From assembly GCA_032690845.1 (NCBI GenBank), contig CM064420.1, forward strand, positions 61,616,707 through 61,680,706: 64,000 bases of DNA. The letters run 5' to 3'. The stretch comes from Eleusine coracana subsp. coracana. Lineage: Eukaryota; Streptophyta; Magnoliopsida; Poales; Poaceae. Below are positions 1 through 11,166 of the stretch, one piece after another. Under the pieces are notes generated by a model. That model was not told where the DNA came from and did not search any database. It saw only the letters and a program-made list of their open reading frames with translations. How positions within the stretch are numbered: the first letter of the stretch is position 1; each line of letters begins with the position of its first letter. The translations under genes were made by a program, and so were the position numbers.

Positions 1-3000
1 ACTGTTTTATCAAAGTTGAATAGAGATTATTAATGAATTTTCATGAGTTTACCTCTGTAGTTTTTTGAACCAACAAGATATATTTTACAGAGAGTAAATA
101 AGTTTTCATTGCTACTGTTTATGTATAACTCATGAAAGTAGCAATTAAATAAGTTTTCATTGCTACTGTTTATGTATATGTGAAAGTAATTTTTCAGCTG
201 CGTTTAAACCTTGATTAAATTCAAACCAACGTGAGAATTTAATTAAAGGAAGAAAAATGAATTGTGACAATGAATTTTGTCAAAGGTTATATCTCTATTC
301 AAATTTTATAATTGTTTAGAGAATAGAAAAGTAAAGAAATTGCTTCTAAAAGCATTATTTTCATGAATTTAGTTCATATGAAAGATTACACAGTAGAATC
401 TCCTTACAATTTTGAACCAACGAGATAAATTATTTGGAGATGAAATGAATACACAGAAATTATTTTAAATCTCTGTGTATAAAAGATTAGAAGTTTGTTT
501 GCTTCTAAAAGGAAGAGCAGTTTCCGTTGCAAGGAAAGGATTTATCCTCTTATTAAATTAGATAAAATTTGATTAGAGGAGTTAAAAGATATGTGTTTAA
601 AGATAATTATGGTATTGTTATTTCCTGACCAACGTTGATGATAACAATATTATAATATTATGAGTTCTACATATAAAGGTTTAGATATCTGGTAAATTTT
701 GTATCGTAGTGATCAATTTTCAGAGAACAGATAAAAGATCAAGAAATGCTCTTTAACTAGAGAAAGTTTTTTATGCTTCCGCTGCAATAAAGTTGATGAT
801 AATATTGCTTTCATAGCAAAGTTGATTAATAGATATGTCATCACTTTATTTATGAGTTATATGCATTTATTCTTCCTCTGCCCAACGGTGATTTAGAATT
901 TATGTATAAAGATGATGCTTATTCTATCTCTGCCTAACGGTGATTTAGAATACAAGATAAAGTATTAGAAGTTTAATGTGCATATTATTAATCAAACCAA
1001 CGTATGGTTAATTTTATGCTCATTATTATCGATTATTGCTTGTTTTTCTCAGACTAAGAGGTTTTGATGCTTTCACTGGTGAAAGTAAAAGTTTGGGTAC
1101 TTGTGACCTGAAAGATAACCATGAAAAGATCATAGAGTGGGGAAAGTTTTTCCCCTCTAAAGAATGGCTTAAAAAGAAAAGAATTATTGGATATTAATTC
1201 AAGAAAAAGATGTATCATTGAGAGTCCTGATATATTATTTTTCATGTACTCTCTATGAACAAGGTTTTATAATCATTTTAATGATTATGATATGACAAGG
1301 CATGTACATGTTTAATTTGACCAACGTTGGATTAAGCTTGTATGTGTCACAGAATATTCGGTTTTATTTCTGAATTTGATGATTGAATATAAGCCAATAC
1401 AAGTATTCATGTACCTTCAAGTGAATTACCCGCATGACGGGAAAGATATGATTATGATTATACCCGATAAAGGGTAAAGTCTGGGAAAATACCCGCATTG
1501 ACGGAGAAAAGATGGCATAATGTTTTGTATCAAGAAAATCCCGTAGGAGAAGTTTGAGAAAAGATTTATCCTGCTTAGTGGGAGAAAGATATGTTGACTC
1601 ATGTGTTTTTAATGTATCTCATTCTCAGAGAAAAGTATGGAGTACTTCTTGTGCTTTTCAAGTATTGATCGTGCACTTTATGTGCGATAGTCATTAAGCA
1701 CTTAATGAGTCAAAAGAGAAGACGAACCAAAAGATAAGAATGATGTGCAAGTACGACTTGCTGAAGTATTAATGATAAAAGAACTTTATTGAGTTTTGAA
1801 ATGGAATGAGGAAGAAGTACTCCCATAAGAGTTCACAAAGAACTTTACTTCACATGATGTAATCAGGTGAGTGAAGTAGACAATCAAAGTTTCCTCAATT
1901 CACAAGAGTTTCAAATATTTTCAAAATTATGGCAGAAAGATTCTTTCCACATTTCGAGGGGGGGGAAGAATTATGAAACTCTCCCATAAAGATGATAATG
2001 TGATGCATATTGTGCATCTAAAGTGATCTACCAAAGAAAAATGTGATCGTCTGGGGGAGTACAACGGTCATATTAATGATACCCCTAAGATAAATAAATA
2101 GATGTATTCCTGTTTTTTTAATGAATGAATATTAAGATGGTGCTTAAAGTGCCATAAAGAAGAAGAGTGATAACAGAGTAAACCCATACAGATTAAAAAG
2201 TTCAGAGATACGCCATCTTTGACGGAGATGGATAATCTAGGGAGTAAGACTTGAAGAGAAGTAGAACTTTGTATCCACTTCAATGATTCAAGAACAGCAA
2301 ATTTCTGGTTACACAGAAATTATAGAATTAATTGCCCCATATGAAAGAAGTGCCAATAGCAGAGGACCCTAAGGGTCAAAGAAATGAAAATCAATTTATT
2401 CTGATTATCATGAAGGGTGATCTCACCCAAAATGATAATGCCATGATGAGCAAAGATAAAAATAAAATTGATAAATTCTAACATTGTTTTGGGATTTAGA
2501 AGAAATTCCTGAAGGAGTCAAAACAGTAGGCCGCCATGGGTCTCCAATAATGAATGTGACTCCAAAGGGAATACAGATCATAATAGAGTCAAAACAATAG
2601 ACCATTGTGGGTATATAAGATTAAATGTGACTCTGTAGAAGATATATGATGAAAGGCTTTAGACAAAGAGAAGAGAAATATTACTATGAGACATTTTCTG
2701 ATGTCTCGTGTAATAATTTCTTTAGAGTTATAATGGCATTAGCGGCGCTTCATGATCTTGAGCTATATCAGATAAATGCAAAGATGATTCTTCTTAGTGA
2801 GGATCCAAGGACATCCTAATCATGTGGATGACATCCTACTTGCTAGCGGTGATGTCAATCCAATACAGAAGAAGAAGAAGCGTTTGTCATTAAAGTTCAA
2901 AAGAATGTTCTCGATTGAATGTCTCTTGTTATATAAGACGGCATTCACCGAGATAAGGAGAAGGGGTATTAGAAATATTGCATATGCATGATGAGAAGTC

Positions 3001-4309
3001 TCTAAAGTATGCATACAAGAAAATATACGCCTGTTCTTATAGCCAAGGGTAATGATTTTGTGAACTTTAGTGTTCCAAAAGATAATATAAAAATGATCAA
3101 ATGAATATGGTACCATATGCTTCAGCTGTTAGAAGCTTGACATTACCCTAACGCAGTTTTATGTATACGGGTTGCTTTGGCAATGTCCAATCCAGACATA
3201 GATCACTGAAATGGAGTTAAAGATATCAGTCTCATGCTAAAAGAAATATGTACTCTCAAAAGGTTGTGAGTACAAAGATAGATATGTATAAGTGCTCTTA
3301 AAATATTGTGAGTGCAAGATACAACGCGTGAAATGTGTAGCGAAATCCACAATTGTCGCTAACTTTCACACTTGGAGTTTTTGTGTGGAAAAACTTCAAA
3401 GAATAAAAGAATTATCATCAATATGATGAAAAGATATGACTTAGCATGATATGAGGCTGAGGACAGGCAAAATGGTTAAGGAAACCTGTACCCGGAATTG
3501 ATAATGGTTAATAACAGCAATAACCATTAAGTATTTCACTCCTGTGACAACGAGTCAAGTGTGGTGCCAAACATATTGACACAAGTTATACGTTGTTGAG
3601 GAGAATGTCCAGAATATTAGAATGATTGGAGCATAAAAGGAATGGACAAGTATTAGCAGATCTGCTCATTAAAGGCTTACCGCTCAGTGTGCTCGGAGAA
3701 CACACAGTCGATATGGGTTGTATGATATAGTCTATGTTTTCCGGATAATAAGAGGTCCAAGGTTAAATGATCTATTTTAAAACAGAGAAGTGTGTTGTAG
3801 CTGTTGATTCTATCGATAATTGATCGTGACGATGAGACACGCTCTACATACAAATCTGTGATGGAACATGTACTTTGAAAAGATTGTTTCAAAGTATAAA
3901 GTTAAAAGTTTAAAGATAAGATCAAGGGGGAGAATGTTAGGTTGATCTCTTCTCTAATGAGCCCAACAGCTCATTGGACCCTTGAACCGCGCCCTGATCG
4001 GGGGCGTTCAGCTCGGAAGGCTTGTGGGCCCTGTCGCGCAGTCATATATAGAGGAGGTGGGGCTCAGACCATGAGGTTCGTCACCCACAGTACCGCCCCC
4101 CTCTAACCCTAATCCGATCCAGAGGGATGGCTGCTGCCGGCGGGATGCCCACCGACGCCCAACGCTACCACTGCCACCAGTCGACCTCCCGACGACGTCG
4201 ACATCGCCGTCGCTGTTCAGAGAAGATGGCCGCCATGGAAGTACAAGTGCATCACAAAAGCTAAGTAAAACCTCTCCGATCTACCTCTAGAGAACCTAAG
4301 ATTCTAACA
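1..4309 (+). mobile_element. Degenerate Ty1/copia LTR retrotransposon, 3' portion
   Basis: Broken pieces of a copia polyprotein occur in the usual order on the plus strand. A reverse-transcriptase block lies at about 2655-2712 (GFRQRE.....YETFSDVS) and is followed by IMALAALHDLELYQ. The YVDD-box region at 2824-2856 reads VDDILLASGDV. The end of RNase H is at about 3566-3710 (AKHID, then LADLLIKGLP and EHTVDMG). A purine-rich tract at 3921-3933 precedes an LTR that starts at 3935. Stops and frameshifts interrupt every block. The segment between the first RT block and the VDDILL box is much shorter than normal, so there is an internal deletion. The first 2.6 kb is AT-rich and should hold gag, protease and integrase, but I could not read those domains. 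The 5' LTR is outside the window. Confidence 0.85.
3935..4309 (+). repeat. 3' LTR of the copia element
   Basis: The repeat starts TGTTAG and ends CTAACA, a perfect 6-bp terminal inverted repeat with the TG...CA ends expected of an LTR. It lies directly after the purine-rich tract CAAGGGGGAGA. It is 375 bp long, and a TATATA-like stretch near 4043 could be its promoter. The matching 5' LTR and the target-site duplication cannot be checked because they fall outside the window. Confidence 0.8.
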
Positions 4310-4364
4310 CATTTGTCCACTGAAATGCAATAATCTGTAGGTAGTAGGCAATCGTGTTGAGTTA

Positions 4365-4387
4365 TTCTCTCTCTCTCTCTCTCTCTA
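4365..4387 (+). repeat. (CT)n microsatellite
   Basis: About eleven CT units lie in the region after the copia LTR. Confidence 0.9.
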
Positions 4388-4593
4388 TGGCGTGGACAGT
4401 AGGTGTATGATTGTACTTTGTGCACAGGAATGAGCGAGGAGAAAAAATTGGACCTGGAAAAGGAGGAGAAAAAATTAGACCTAAAAGGAGCTTTCTCCCT
4501 CGCCGAGCTTTCCAGCCACAAGCTCTGGTCGTGTTTCAATGCAGCAACAACACAGTAGAGTAGCCCCTTTTGCGCTTCATCGCGCCGTGGCTA

Positions 4594-4724
4594 GTTTGCT
4601 TGGTGCCGTGAGAAAGTTGCCTGACTCAGGCAGCTCGCTCAGGCGTCCGATTTCGGGCTCAGGCGACCCCTGCGGCTGGCGTTGCTGCCTGGCGGAGCAG
4701 CTGCCTGGCAGGCACCAAGCAAAC
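4594..4724. repeat. Small foldback element with perfect 14-bp inverted repeat
   Basis: GTTTGCTTGGTGCC at 4594-4607 is perfectly reverse-complemented at 4711-4724. The 103-nt spacer is GC-rich and contains further short self-complementary words (GCCTGACTCAGGC and similar). It looks like a tiny MITE or foldback element. I saw no convincing target-site duplication. Confidence 0.55.
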
Positions 4725-5382
4725 ACGCCCTTGATGTGTGCAGCGGCTGCATGAACGCGTGCAGCGGCGGACGGTGGGTGGGTAGACGAAAGAAGAGAAT
4801 CGGATCCTAGACTCCTATAGGGTCTCTGCATTCAATGCTTCGAGAAGGGCTGGATGAAAGTATTGCATGGGGGATTTCACGGCTAGATCTCATCTCCTAA
4901 GCAATCCAATGGTCATAAGTCTTTGTGATGATGTGGAGCGACATTTTGTAAGAGAACTCACGTGTTTTAATATATTAAGATATGCTTCCTTTACGAAGAT
5001 GAATGACAGAAACCGAAAGTCAACATGTGCATCACACTACTATCGATATTGGATAGCAAGGCCACCTGACAATTTGACCCTTACACACCTGAAACATCAA
5101 TCTACATTGCAATTCCACCACTATATTTCTGAAACATTTGAAGATAACTGCATATATCGATGATATCAAGAAATGCACATCGATATATTGACCAAAATGA
5201 GCATACAATTGTATCTCCTGTTCTCAGATAATACATGTAACTGAAAAATAATAGCTAGCAAATTATAAACATATTAAGATAGGAGACATGGGTGCAAATC
5301 CACTCTTCTAGTACTGATTTCTGAGCCATCTATTCTCCAAAATGATTGCTATATACCATATAAGGATGAATAGCTGTGGCCT
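4725..5382. other. Intergenic: no recognisable gene; includes PILS 3' flank
   Basis: No open frame here has family motifs. A 98-codon frame at 4867-5163 on the plus strand is not recognised and is probably chance. The part next to 5383 should hold the 3' UTR of the minus-strand PILS gene. Confidence 0.5.
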
Positions 5383-6738
5383 TCAGATAAAAGACATCAG
5401 CTTGAAATATACAATCAGGTACAGTGAAAGAGAGAACACCGCACAAATATGTTGCCAGAATAGGAGGGCAGATGCTTCCTTGACACCATATCCTCTCAGA
5501 CTGGCAATTGCTCCAAGCAGGATGGCACTTGGCGTGGAGTACTGGAGTGAGAGCACAAAGCGGTACATATGGTCTTGCTCGACAAGTAGATTCAACCTGT
5601 CTGCTAGCATTACAACACCAATGCCAATGCATGGGAGCACCAGAAGCCTTGCAACAATTATACCAACGATGGTCCTGATGCCCAAGGCATTGTCCTTGGG
5701 ACCTTCAGCAAGCATGCCTCCTAGAATTAACATCACCGAGGGAACCACAGCAGCAGCTAGGATTTCCAAACTATCAGTGAAGAATGAAAGTGGTGCATCA
5801 GCTCCAAACACAAAATCTTTGAAGACAGGAACCATGCCAATGATAATGGCAAGTAAAGAGGCAATCGTCGGTGGCTGAAGAACATGCTGAATCGGAGTCT
5901 TTTCAGCTACAACCCTCATCCTCCTGACCACTTTTGGCTCTGCCAAACATCTGAGAGACTTAGGACTGTTAGGAGCACCAGCAGAAGTTCCCTCTTCAGT
6001 AAAATCAATATCAGGAAATGTGTTCTGCGAGGAACCTGAAATACTCATAAAAATTCTTGCGATGAATGGAGTCTTTGAGTGTTCAGTTTCCTTGTCAACC
6101 ATGCCTGGCCATTCTGCTTCGTGAAGCAGAGGCCTGCTGAAGTTGCTGATCTGTTCAGGCTCCTCCTGTATCTCGTTGCCCTCCCCAACAATCTCATAGA
6201 ACTGCATCGGTGGTTCCATCATATGGTACACCAAAGTGTAGACAAGAATAACAGCAACCCACTGCGCGAACGAGACATAAGCAATACCCTTGCGGTCACA
6301 CCCAGGACCAAAGGGATGATCCTCCGTATGGCACACCGACCCAATGATGGCAATGGGGAGGTTCCCTGTATTGCCGAACCCGGTCATGATCACCGTGAAC
6401 CGGAAGAACTCCGGTGGCGGGCGGCAGATCAGCGCGACGATGTACCCAAGGAAGCACCCGATGGCTGTGCTGAGGAGCACGTTGAGCGGGATGAACCACC
6501 AGCGCAGGACGTTGTCGATGGTGACCGACTGGCCGAGGTGGACGAAGATGAGGCAGGGGAGGAAGAGTGCGAAGACGAGCTTGCTGAGGAGCTTGAAGGT
6601 GGCCCTGGGCACGATCTGCACCCGCGGGTTGGCGAGGAGCAGGCCGATGACCGTCAGGCACAGCAGCTTCATCAGCGGCACCACGGCCGAGACCCAGTCG
6701 CCGTGGACTGTCACCTGCGGGTCCATGGACCAGAGCAT
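5383..6738 (-). CDS. PILS2: PIN-LIKES auxin transporter, PILS2 type
   Basis: A single uninterrupted 451-codon frame encodes a membrane protein of the auxin efflux carrier (PF03547) superfamily. PILS proteins act at the endoplasmic reticulum and sequester auxin inside the cell. The N-terminal half has hydrophobic helices with the blocks SKLVFALFLPCLIF, RWWFIPLNVLLS, CRPPPEF and GFGNTGNLP. A hydrophilic loop of about 100 residues follows, with HMMEPP and the acidic KETEH motif. The C-terminal helices include LQPPTIASLLAIIIG, APLSFFTDS, VPSVMLILGGML and LQYSTPSAILLGA. Length and block order fit PILS2 from memory better than PILS6. The first ATG (6738) is used; a second lies four codons in. A 5' UTR intron is plausible, with donor GTAAGT at 7129 and acceptor CTCTGCAG near 6856. 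The coding exon is very GC-rich at its 5' end, as is usual in grasses. Confidence 0.92.
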   Translation of the reverse strand: MLWSMDPQVTVHGDWVSAVVPLMKLLCLTVIGLLLANPRVQIVPRATFKLLSKLVFALFLPCLIFVHLGQSVTIDNVLRWWFIPLNVLLSTAIGCFLGYIVALICRPPPEFFRFTVIMTGFGNTGNLPIAIIGSVCHTEDHPFGPGCDRKGIAYVSFAQWVAVILVYTLVYHMMEPPMQFYEIVGEGNEIQEEPEQISNFSRPLLHEAEWPGMVDKETEHSKTPFIARIFMSISGSSQNTFPDIDFTEEGTSAGAPNSPKSLRCLAEPKVVRRMRVVAEKTPIQHVLQPPTIASLLAIIIGMVPVFKDFVFGADAPLSFFTDSLEILAAAVVPSVMLILGGMLAEGPKDNALGIRTIVGIIVARLLVLPCIGIGVVMLADRLNLLVEQDHMYRFVLSLQYSTPSAILLGAIASLRGYGVKEASALLFWQHICAVFSLSLYLIVYFKLMSFI

Positions 6739-6855
6739 TGCCGCCGCCGCCGCTAAAGCTTCTTCCCTTTCTCTGATTATCCAAATTATCTAACTGTACA
6801 ACTCACTGTCTTGCTTGCGCAGGTTCAGTGTTCAATCAGATGCGAACTGAAATTT

Positions 6856-7129
6856 CTGCAGAGCAGGTAATGGGGATGGTTCAGAAACGCAGAAAACCAA
6901 AAAAAAGGGGATTAAATATGTGATTAATACTACCAGGGAAGAACAAATCTAGCTGAGAACCCGAGCGGATCTTGCTAAACAAACACTCGATACTCAACCT
7001 TAATCTAACATTTCTACTAGCGAATTTCGGGGCTTGGCGAGATTTATGCAATCAGCGAGAGAATTATAAGCTCCAAAACATAATAACCGCAACGGAACCA
7101 GCCTCTGCAAGATTCAGAATTAAACTTAC
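6856..7129 (-). other. Probable 5' UTR intron of the PILS gene
   Basis: On the minus strand a GTAAGT donor occurs at 7129 and a pyrimidine-containing CTCTGCAG acceptor ends at 6856, between the GC-rich upstream region and the start codon at 6738. This is inferred from splice signals only. Confidence 0.4.
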
Positions 7130-7139
7130 ATGAAATTGC

Positions 7140-9560
7140 GACCCGGGAGCGCAGGAGCGGGCGGGAGTCGGGGAGGGCGCCGTGCTCCGCTCGCCGCCGA
7201 TGCGCCGAGGCGGGGGCAGCTGCGGAGGAGGAGGGAAGAGAGAGTCCGGGAGGAAGAAGACAAGAGACGCGAGAGGGGGCAGCAGTGTTGCGGCGTGGCA
7301 CGGGGGACCTCGAGTCCTTGATTGGCCCGTTTCGCCGTGGATTAGTGATAAACTTTGCGCAGTGGGGCCCAGGTGGAAGGGCCCCCCTGGACGGGAAGAT
7401 GCGATGCGAGGTGGGGCACGTGAATTTGGCCCCGTGATGGGGACAGGGTGACATGGCTGCGGATCGGATCGGTGATCCCGTGCAGGTTAACGATTCCATG
7501 TTTTTTCTAGCCAACAAACATGATTGTTGTGTTAGGTGGATCTGACCATATGAAATTTGCACATGTGCTGAAAATTCTATTAAGGGAGTGTCTAATTTTT
7601 AAGATAAGAGTCTCTTTTAATTAACGCTTTTGACTTTTAGATCTAGATCCAAAGAATAAAAAAGACAAAACTTTTTCATAGTCTATATATAATACTAATT
7701 AATATAAATAATCTTACAAATAAATAAATAATAATAAAAATAGAAGAAATAAATAAAAAAATAAACAAAGTCACCCCGTCATGCACCATCCGGTCATCGA
7801 CTAAAAGTCTCTCGCGTTTTCAATCGATTGAATGGGAGGATTTCCGTTCTATTAACGTAGGACGGGGCACTCTTGTTGCAATCAAGCCTAAGAAGCGGCC
7901 GGCGGCAATCGCCTTGTGCGGCGGCGGAGGAAAACTCGTGTTAGGCCATTTGTGTCGTGCCGTCGTGGTGCGACACGGAAGAGTAAGAAGGAATTCCGAG
8001 GAAGAAAGCAGAAACGGAACGGGACTGGCTCACTGCCTCACCCTCACGGACCATGCGGAACGGGCTGGTCTGAGTTTGGATACTACGACGGCCACGCAAA
8101 AGTAACCAACGATAAAGCCTGGCCCATATGAGGCAACCGGACGACAAAGCAACTGTGGCCCATGTGACGACCCGTGGTGCTATTTCACTTGTGCCCACAT
8201 ACATGTCACACAACCTGTTGTTGAGTTGCTCAAACATGAAACAAGTTCAATTCAAAAAAACAAAAGCATGAAATAAGTTCTAACTGACACAGCTCATATG
8301 AAACAGAGAACCAAATAACCTTGCTGCTCGACTCAGATCAAAGCAACGAAGACACAGTGCATTAGTTGAGTGGTTGAAGCAGCTTTGCTTCAGTGCCAGC
8401 AGTGTGCCAGGGATAGGAGGTCAATCTGATCAACAGCGACCAGGTGCGAATATATCCTTGGGTTATAATTCATTTGTTTCCCCACGGTTTGTGTTGGAAT
8501 GCTTACATTTGACATTTTTACAGGCATTCAGAAGGTTTGGCCTGAATGCTTGTATTACTCGGCCCGATACTGTTGTGCCATGGAATCAGCGTTACCCATG
8601 CATCGGTCAGGGATACACCAGTGACGTGCTTGCGCTGCTCGGCTTCAAGAGAACCATCACCGATGAGGCTCGTGGAACACGATTAGATGAGCGGCATCTC
8701 TTCTGACCACAATATAAACCCGTCGCATGATGTGATTCCGGACACATTCGCAAATTGTTCCAGCCTGAGAATGTTAGTTTTACCCTTCATCAAAATTCTC
8801 TAGGTTGAGAAATTCCTTGCTCCTTGAGATTCCTCTCCAAACTGCAGTTCTTACATGCTGAACCATATATAGCTGAATAGCATTTAAAAGAAACATCATC
8901 ATATAGCTTCAGGTAAAAATTCTGAAAGAATCCGTGGTAGCCCGATTTCTGCAATTCCGGCCTGCAGAAAGTTCAGGTTCATGATTCAAACTCGGTTAGC
9001 AGAGGAGACTAGGAGAGCATTGCCAATATTCAATTCTGAGCAGTAATAGATTCAACCCTTTGCCTAAAGAAGAGAGGAGCACTACTGAAATGAATAGGAA
9101 TCGAAGTCGATGCACCATGCAAGCCAAAAGTCTGAAGAACAACCTGAACTTCTGAAGATTATGTTGCACACCGTTTCAAATGCATTGGAAGGGCGGAGCC
9201 TTGAGGTGGTGCTAGTGCTAGCTACTGAAGACGCTGTGGCTGCGGGCACTTGAATGTTGATGGGAGCAAGATGGGCGGCTGCGAGACTTCTGTGATTAGA
9301 AAGGAGGGAGGCGCGTGGACTGACGGAGGGGGGGCGGCGCTCCGGCAAGTGGCCGCCAGAAGCAGGGGATCAGGTGTTTCCGATTCCGAGTCGTCCGAGC
9401 AACATAAGTGGCCGCTACGCACGTGAGCGGGGAATCGCCTCTGCGGACATCTGCAGCTCGGACAGCAATCGGACGGGATCTCGTGTGGCGGCGACGGCGG
9501 CGCAACTTCGCCGGCTTCCGGGGCCTGGAGTTCAAATTTCCAAATTGATATATTTTCAGA
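7140..9560. other. Intergenic: PILS promoter side and unrecognised sequence
   Basis: 7140-7460 is GC-rich and is probably the PILS 5' UTR and promoter. 7570-7760 is very AT-rich. A plus-strand frame at 8374-8706 (110 codons) contains a possible acceptor near 8520, followed by a reading frame through LNACITRPDTVVPWNQRYP. I do not recognise it, and it could be a captured or decayed exon. 9080-9530 is GC-rich with overlapping frames on both strands but no domain motif. Confidence 0.4.
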
Positions 9561-9639
9561 TAGGCCTCTGATTTGGATCGCGATTATTAGGGGTCCATAT
9601 GCAAATATTTGAGTCGAATATTTACATTTCGATCCCTTA

Positions 9640-9670
9640 TTTGGATCGCGATTAATAGTCGCGATCCAAA
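9640..9670. repeat. 12-bp-arm hairpin in a repeat-like segment
   Basis: The word TTTGGATCGCGA at 9640-9651 pairs with its reverse complement at 9659-9670 across a 7-nt loop. A further partial copy of the arm lies at about 9571-9583, and GATCGGGATC lies nearby. The cluster looks like a MITE remnant. The outer ends are not defined. Confidence 0.5.
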
Positions 9671-9719
9671 CTAGGGGGCGATTGTAAATACTGGATCGGG
9701 ATCTAAATATTGACGTATA

Positions 9720-11100
9720 GCCCCTTGGTTCGGGTCAATTCCTCTCCCCATCTGTTCTCCACCGCTCGCCGGCGTTCTCCCCCGACTCCGACCCATCTGC
9801 TCCGTAGCTACGGCCAGAATCTGGAGGCGCAAGATGTCGGGAATCGACCGTTGTTCGAGCTGTGCGTCTGAGCTCGCACGCCCAGTCATGGCGGTTTGGT
9901 CCACGCCACGACCTCGTCTCCTCCCCAACCAAGCCAGGGCAAGGAAGCCATGGCGACGGCGGCCGCTGCAGCAGTAGCAGCCTGTGCTGCGTCACAAGCG
10001 CAAAGTGGAGGTTGCCTGCTGGAGCGTCATTGTTTATCCGAAGAATCTGTATATTTTAATCAACTAATCCCTTGTGAATTGTGATGTTGCTGCTGTTTCT
10101 GTCAAACACAGATAAGATCCAGATTTTCACACCATTTGTCATCTCTAGTCTAGTTTCTGCTGTGTCAACAGTACGTGTGCATATCAAACCTCATTTCTTA
10201 CTTCTGTTGCGGTTTCATCGTATGGGGTCTGAAGACGAGAACGGCAAAAATGCCTTAGTCCAATTCCGATTGTTAATCTTTTCTGAACGCCGAAAGTGCC
10301 AAATTTCGAAAGCTTTATATTCAGCTATACAGATGTATATAATCAAGAACAAACAAATTGTGCAATCCTTAACTCTTCGTAAAACAATTATCTTGCTGAC
10401 AATAGTCTTTCACCATCAATCAGCAACGCCACTGGCCATATGTAATTATTATGGATCTCTCTGTCAGCTCACATAGTCACATGAAGGATGAAGCATTCCA
10501 AATGAGACTAGGAAATAAACCTCGGGTGGTATACCAATGACGCTACTTACTTAACATCACTTCTCTTCAACTATATGCTAGGGGCAGCACTGATGCCTAG
10601 CATTGGAGATGCCCTCTCTAATCTTCAATACTTCTCACTGACGTCCAACCCTCCACGACACAACAGGGAAATTATGAGCTGGAAAGCTGATGAATCTATC
10701 TACAGAACAACTTCATTGCTCCATCATGTGACACCGTCCGCTGTTAGCGGTACAATGGGATACAGGTGTTGTATGAATACATGTTTCATCAAAACTCTCT
10801 ACTGTTAGTGATCCACATTCCTTCCTTTTTCCCCTCCTATTCAATATGCTCAGCTTTCTTTTCAATCTGTAAGGAATATGTTTTTTTTTGTTGGCTTCCA
10901 AAAAGGTTTTCTAGGTGCTTAGCATAATCTCTACAAATCTTGTTGGCATAACAACACCTGATAATAAGAACATATAAACTGAGCAGCAAACAACGATGTC
11001 ACACATGGTTCCCCGAAGAAAGTGTATTCGTCATACTAAGCATCACGACCATGAAATTTCATCTGAAATTACACTGTATTGGTCAACCTCTTGCTCACGG
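9720..11100. other. Intergenic: no recognisable gene
   Basis: An alanine-rich plus-strand frame (9896-10084, containing MATAAAAAVAAC) and a 131-codon frame at 10081-10476 show no family motif. The part adjacent to 11166 should be the 3' UTR of the La gene. Confidence 0.4.
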
Positions 11101-11166
11101 TAAACTCACTAGCCTCTCAAAATATATAAAAGTAAACTCAGTTCATCCAAGGCACCTAAATTAACC

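Noticed and set aside
6079..6793. Plus-strand frames of 149-225 codons
   Set aside because: They lie antisense to the GC-rich start of the PILS coding exon and have Glu/Arg-rich shadow composition with no domain.
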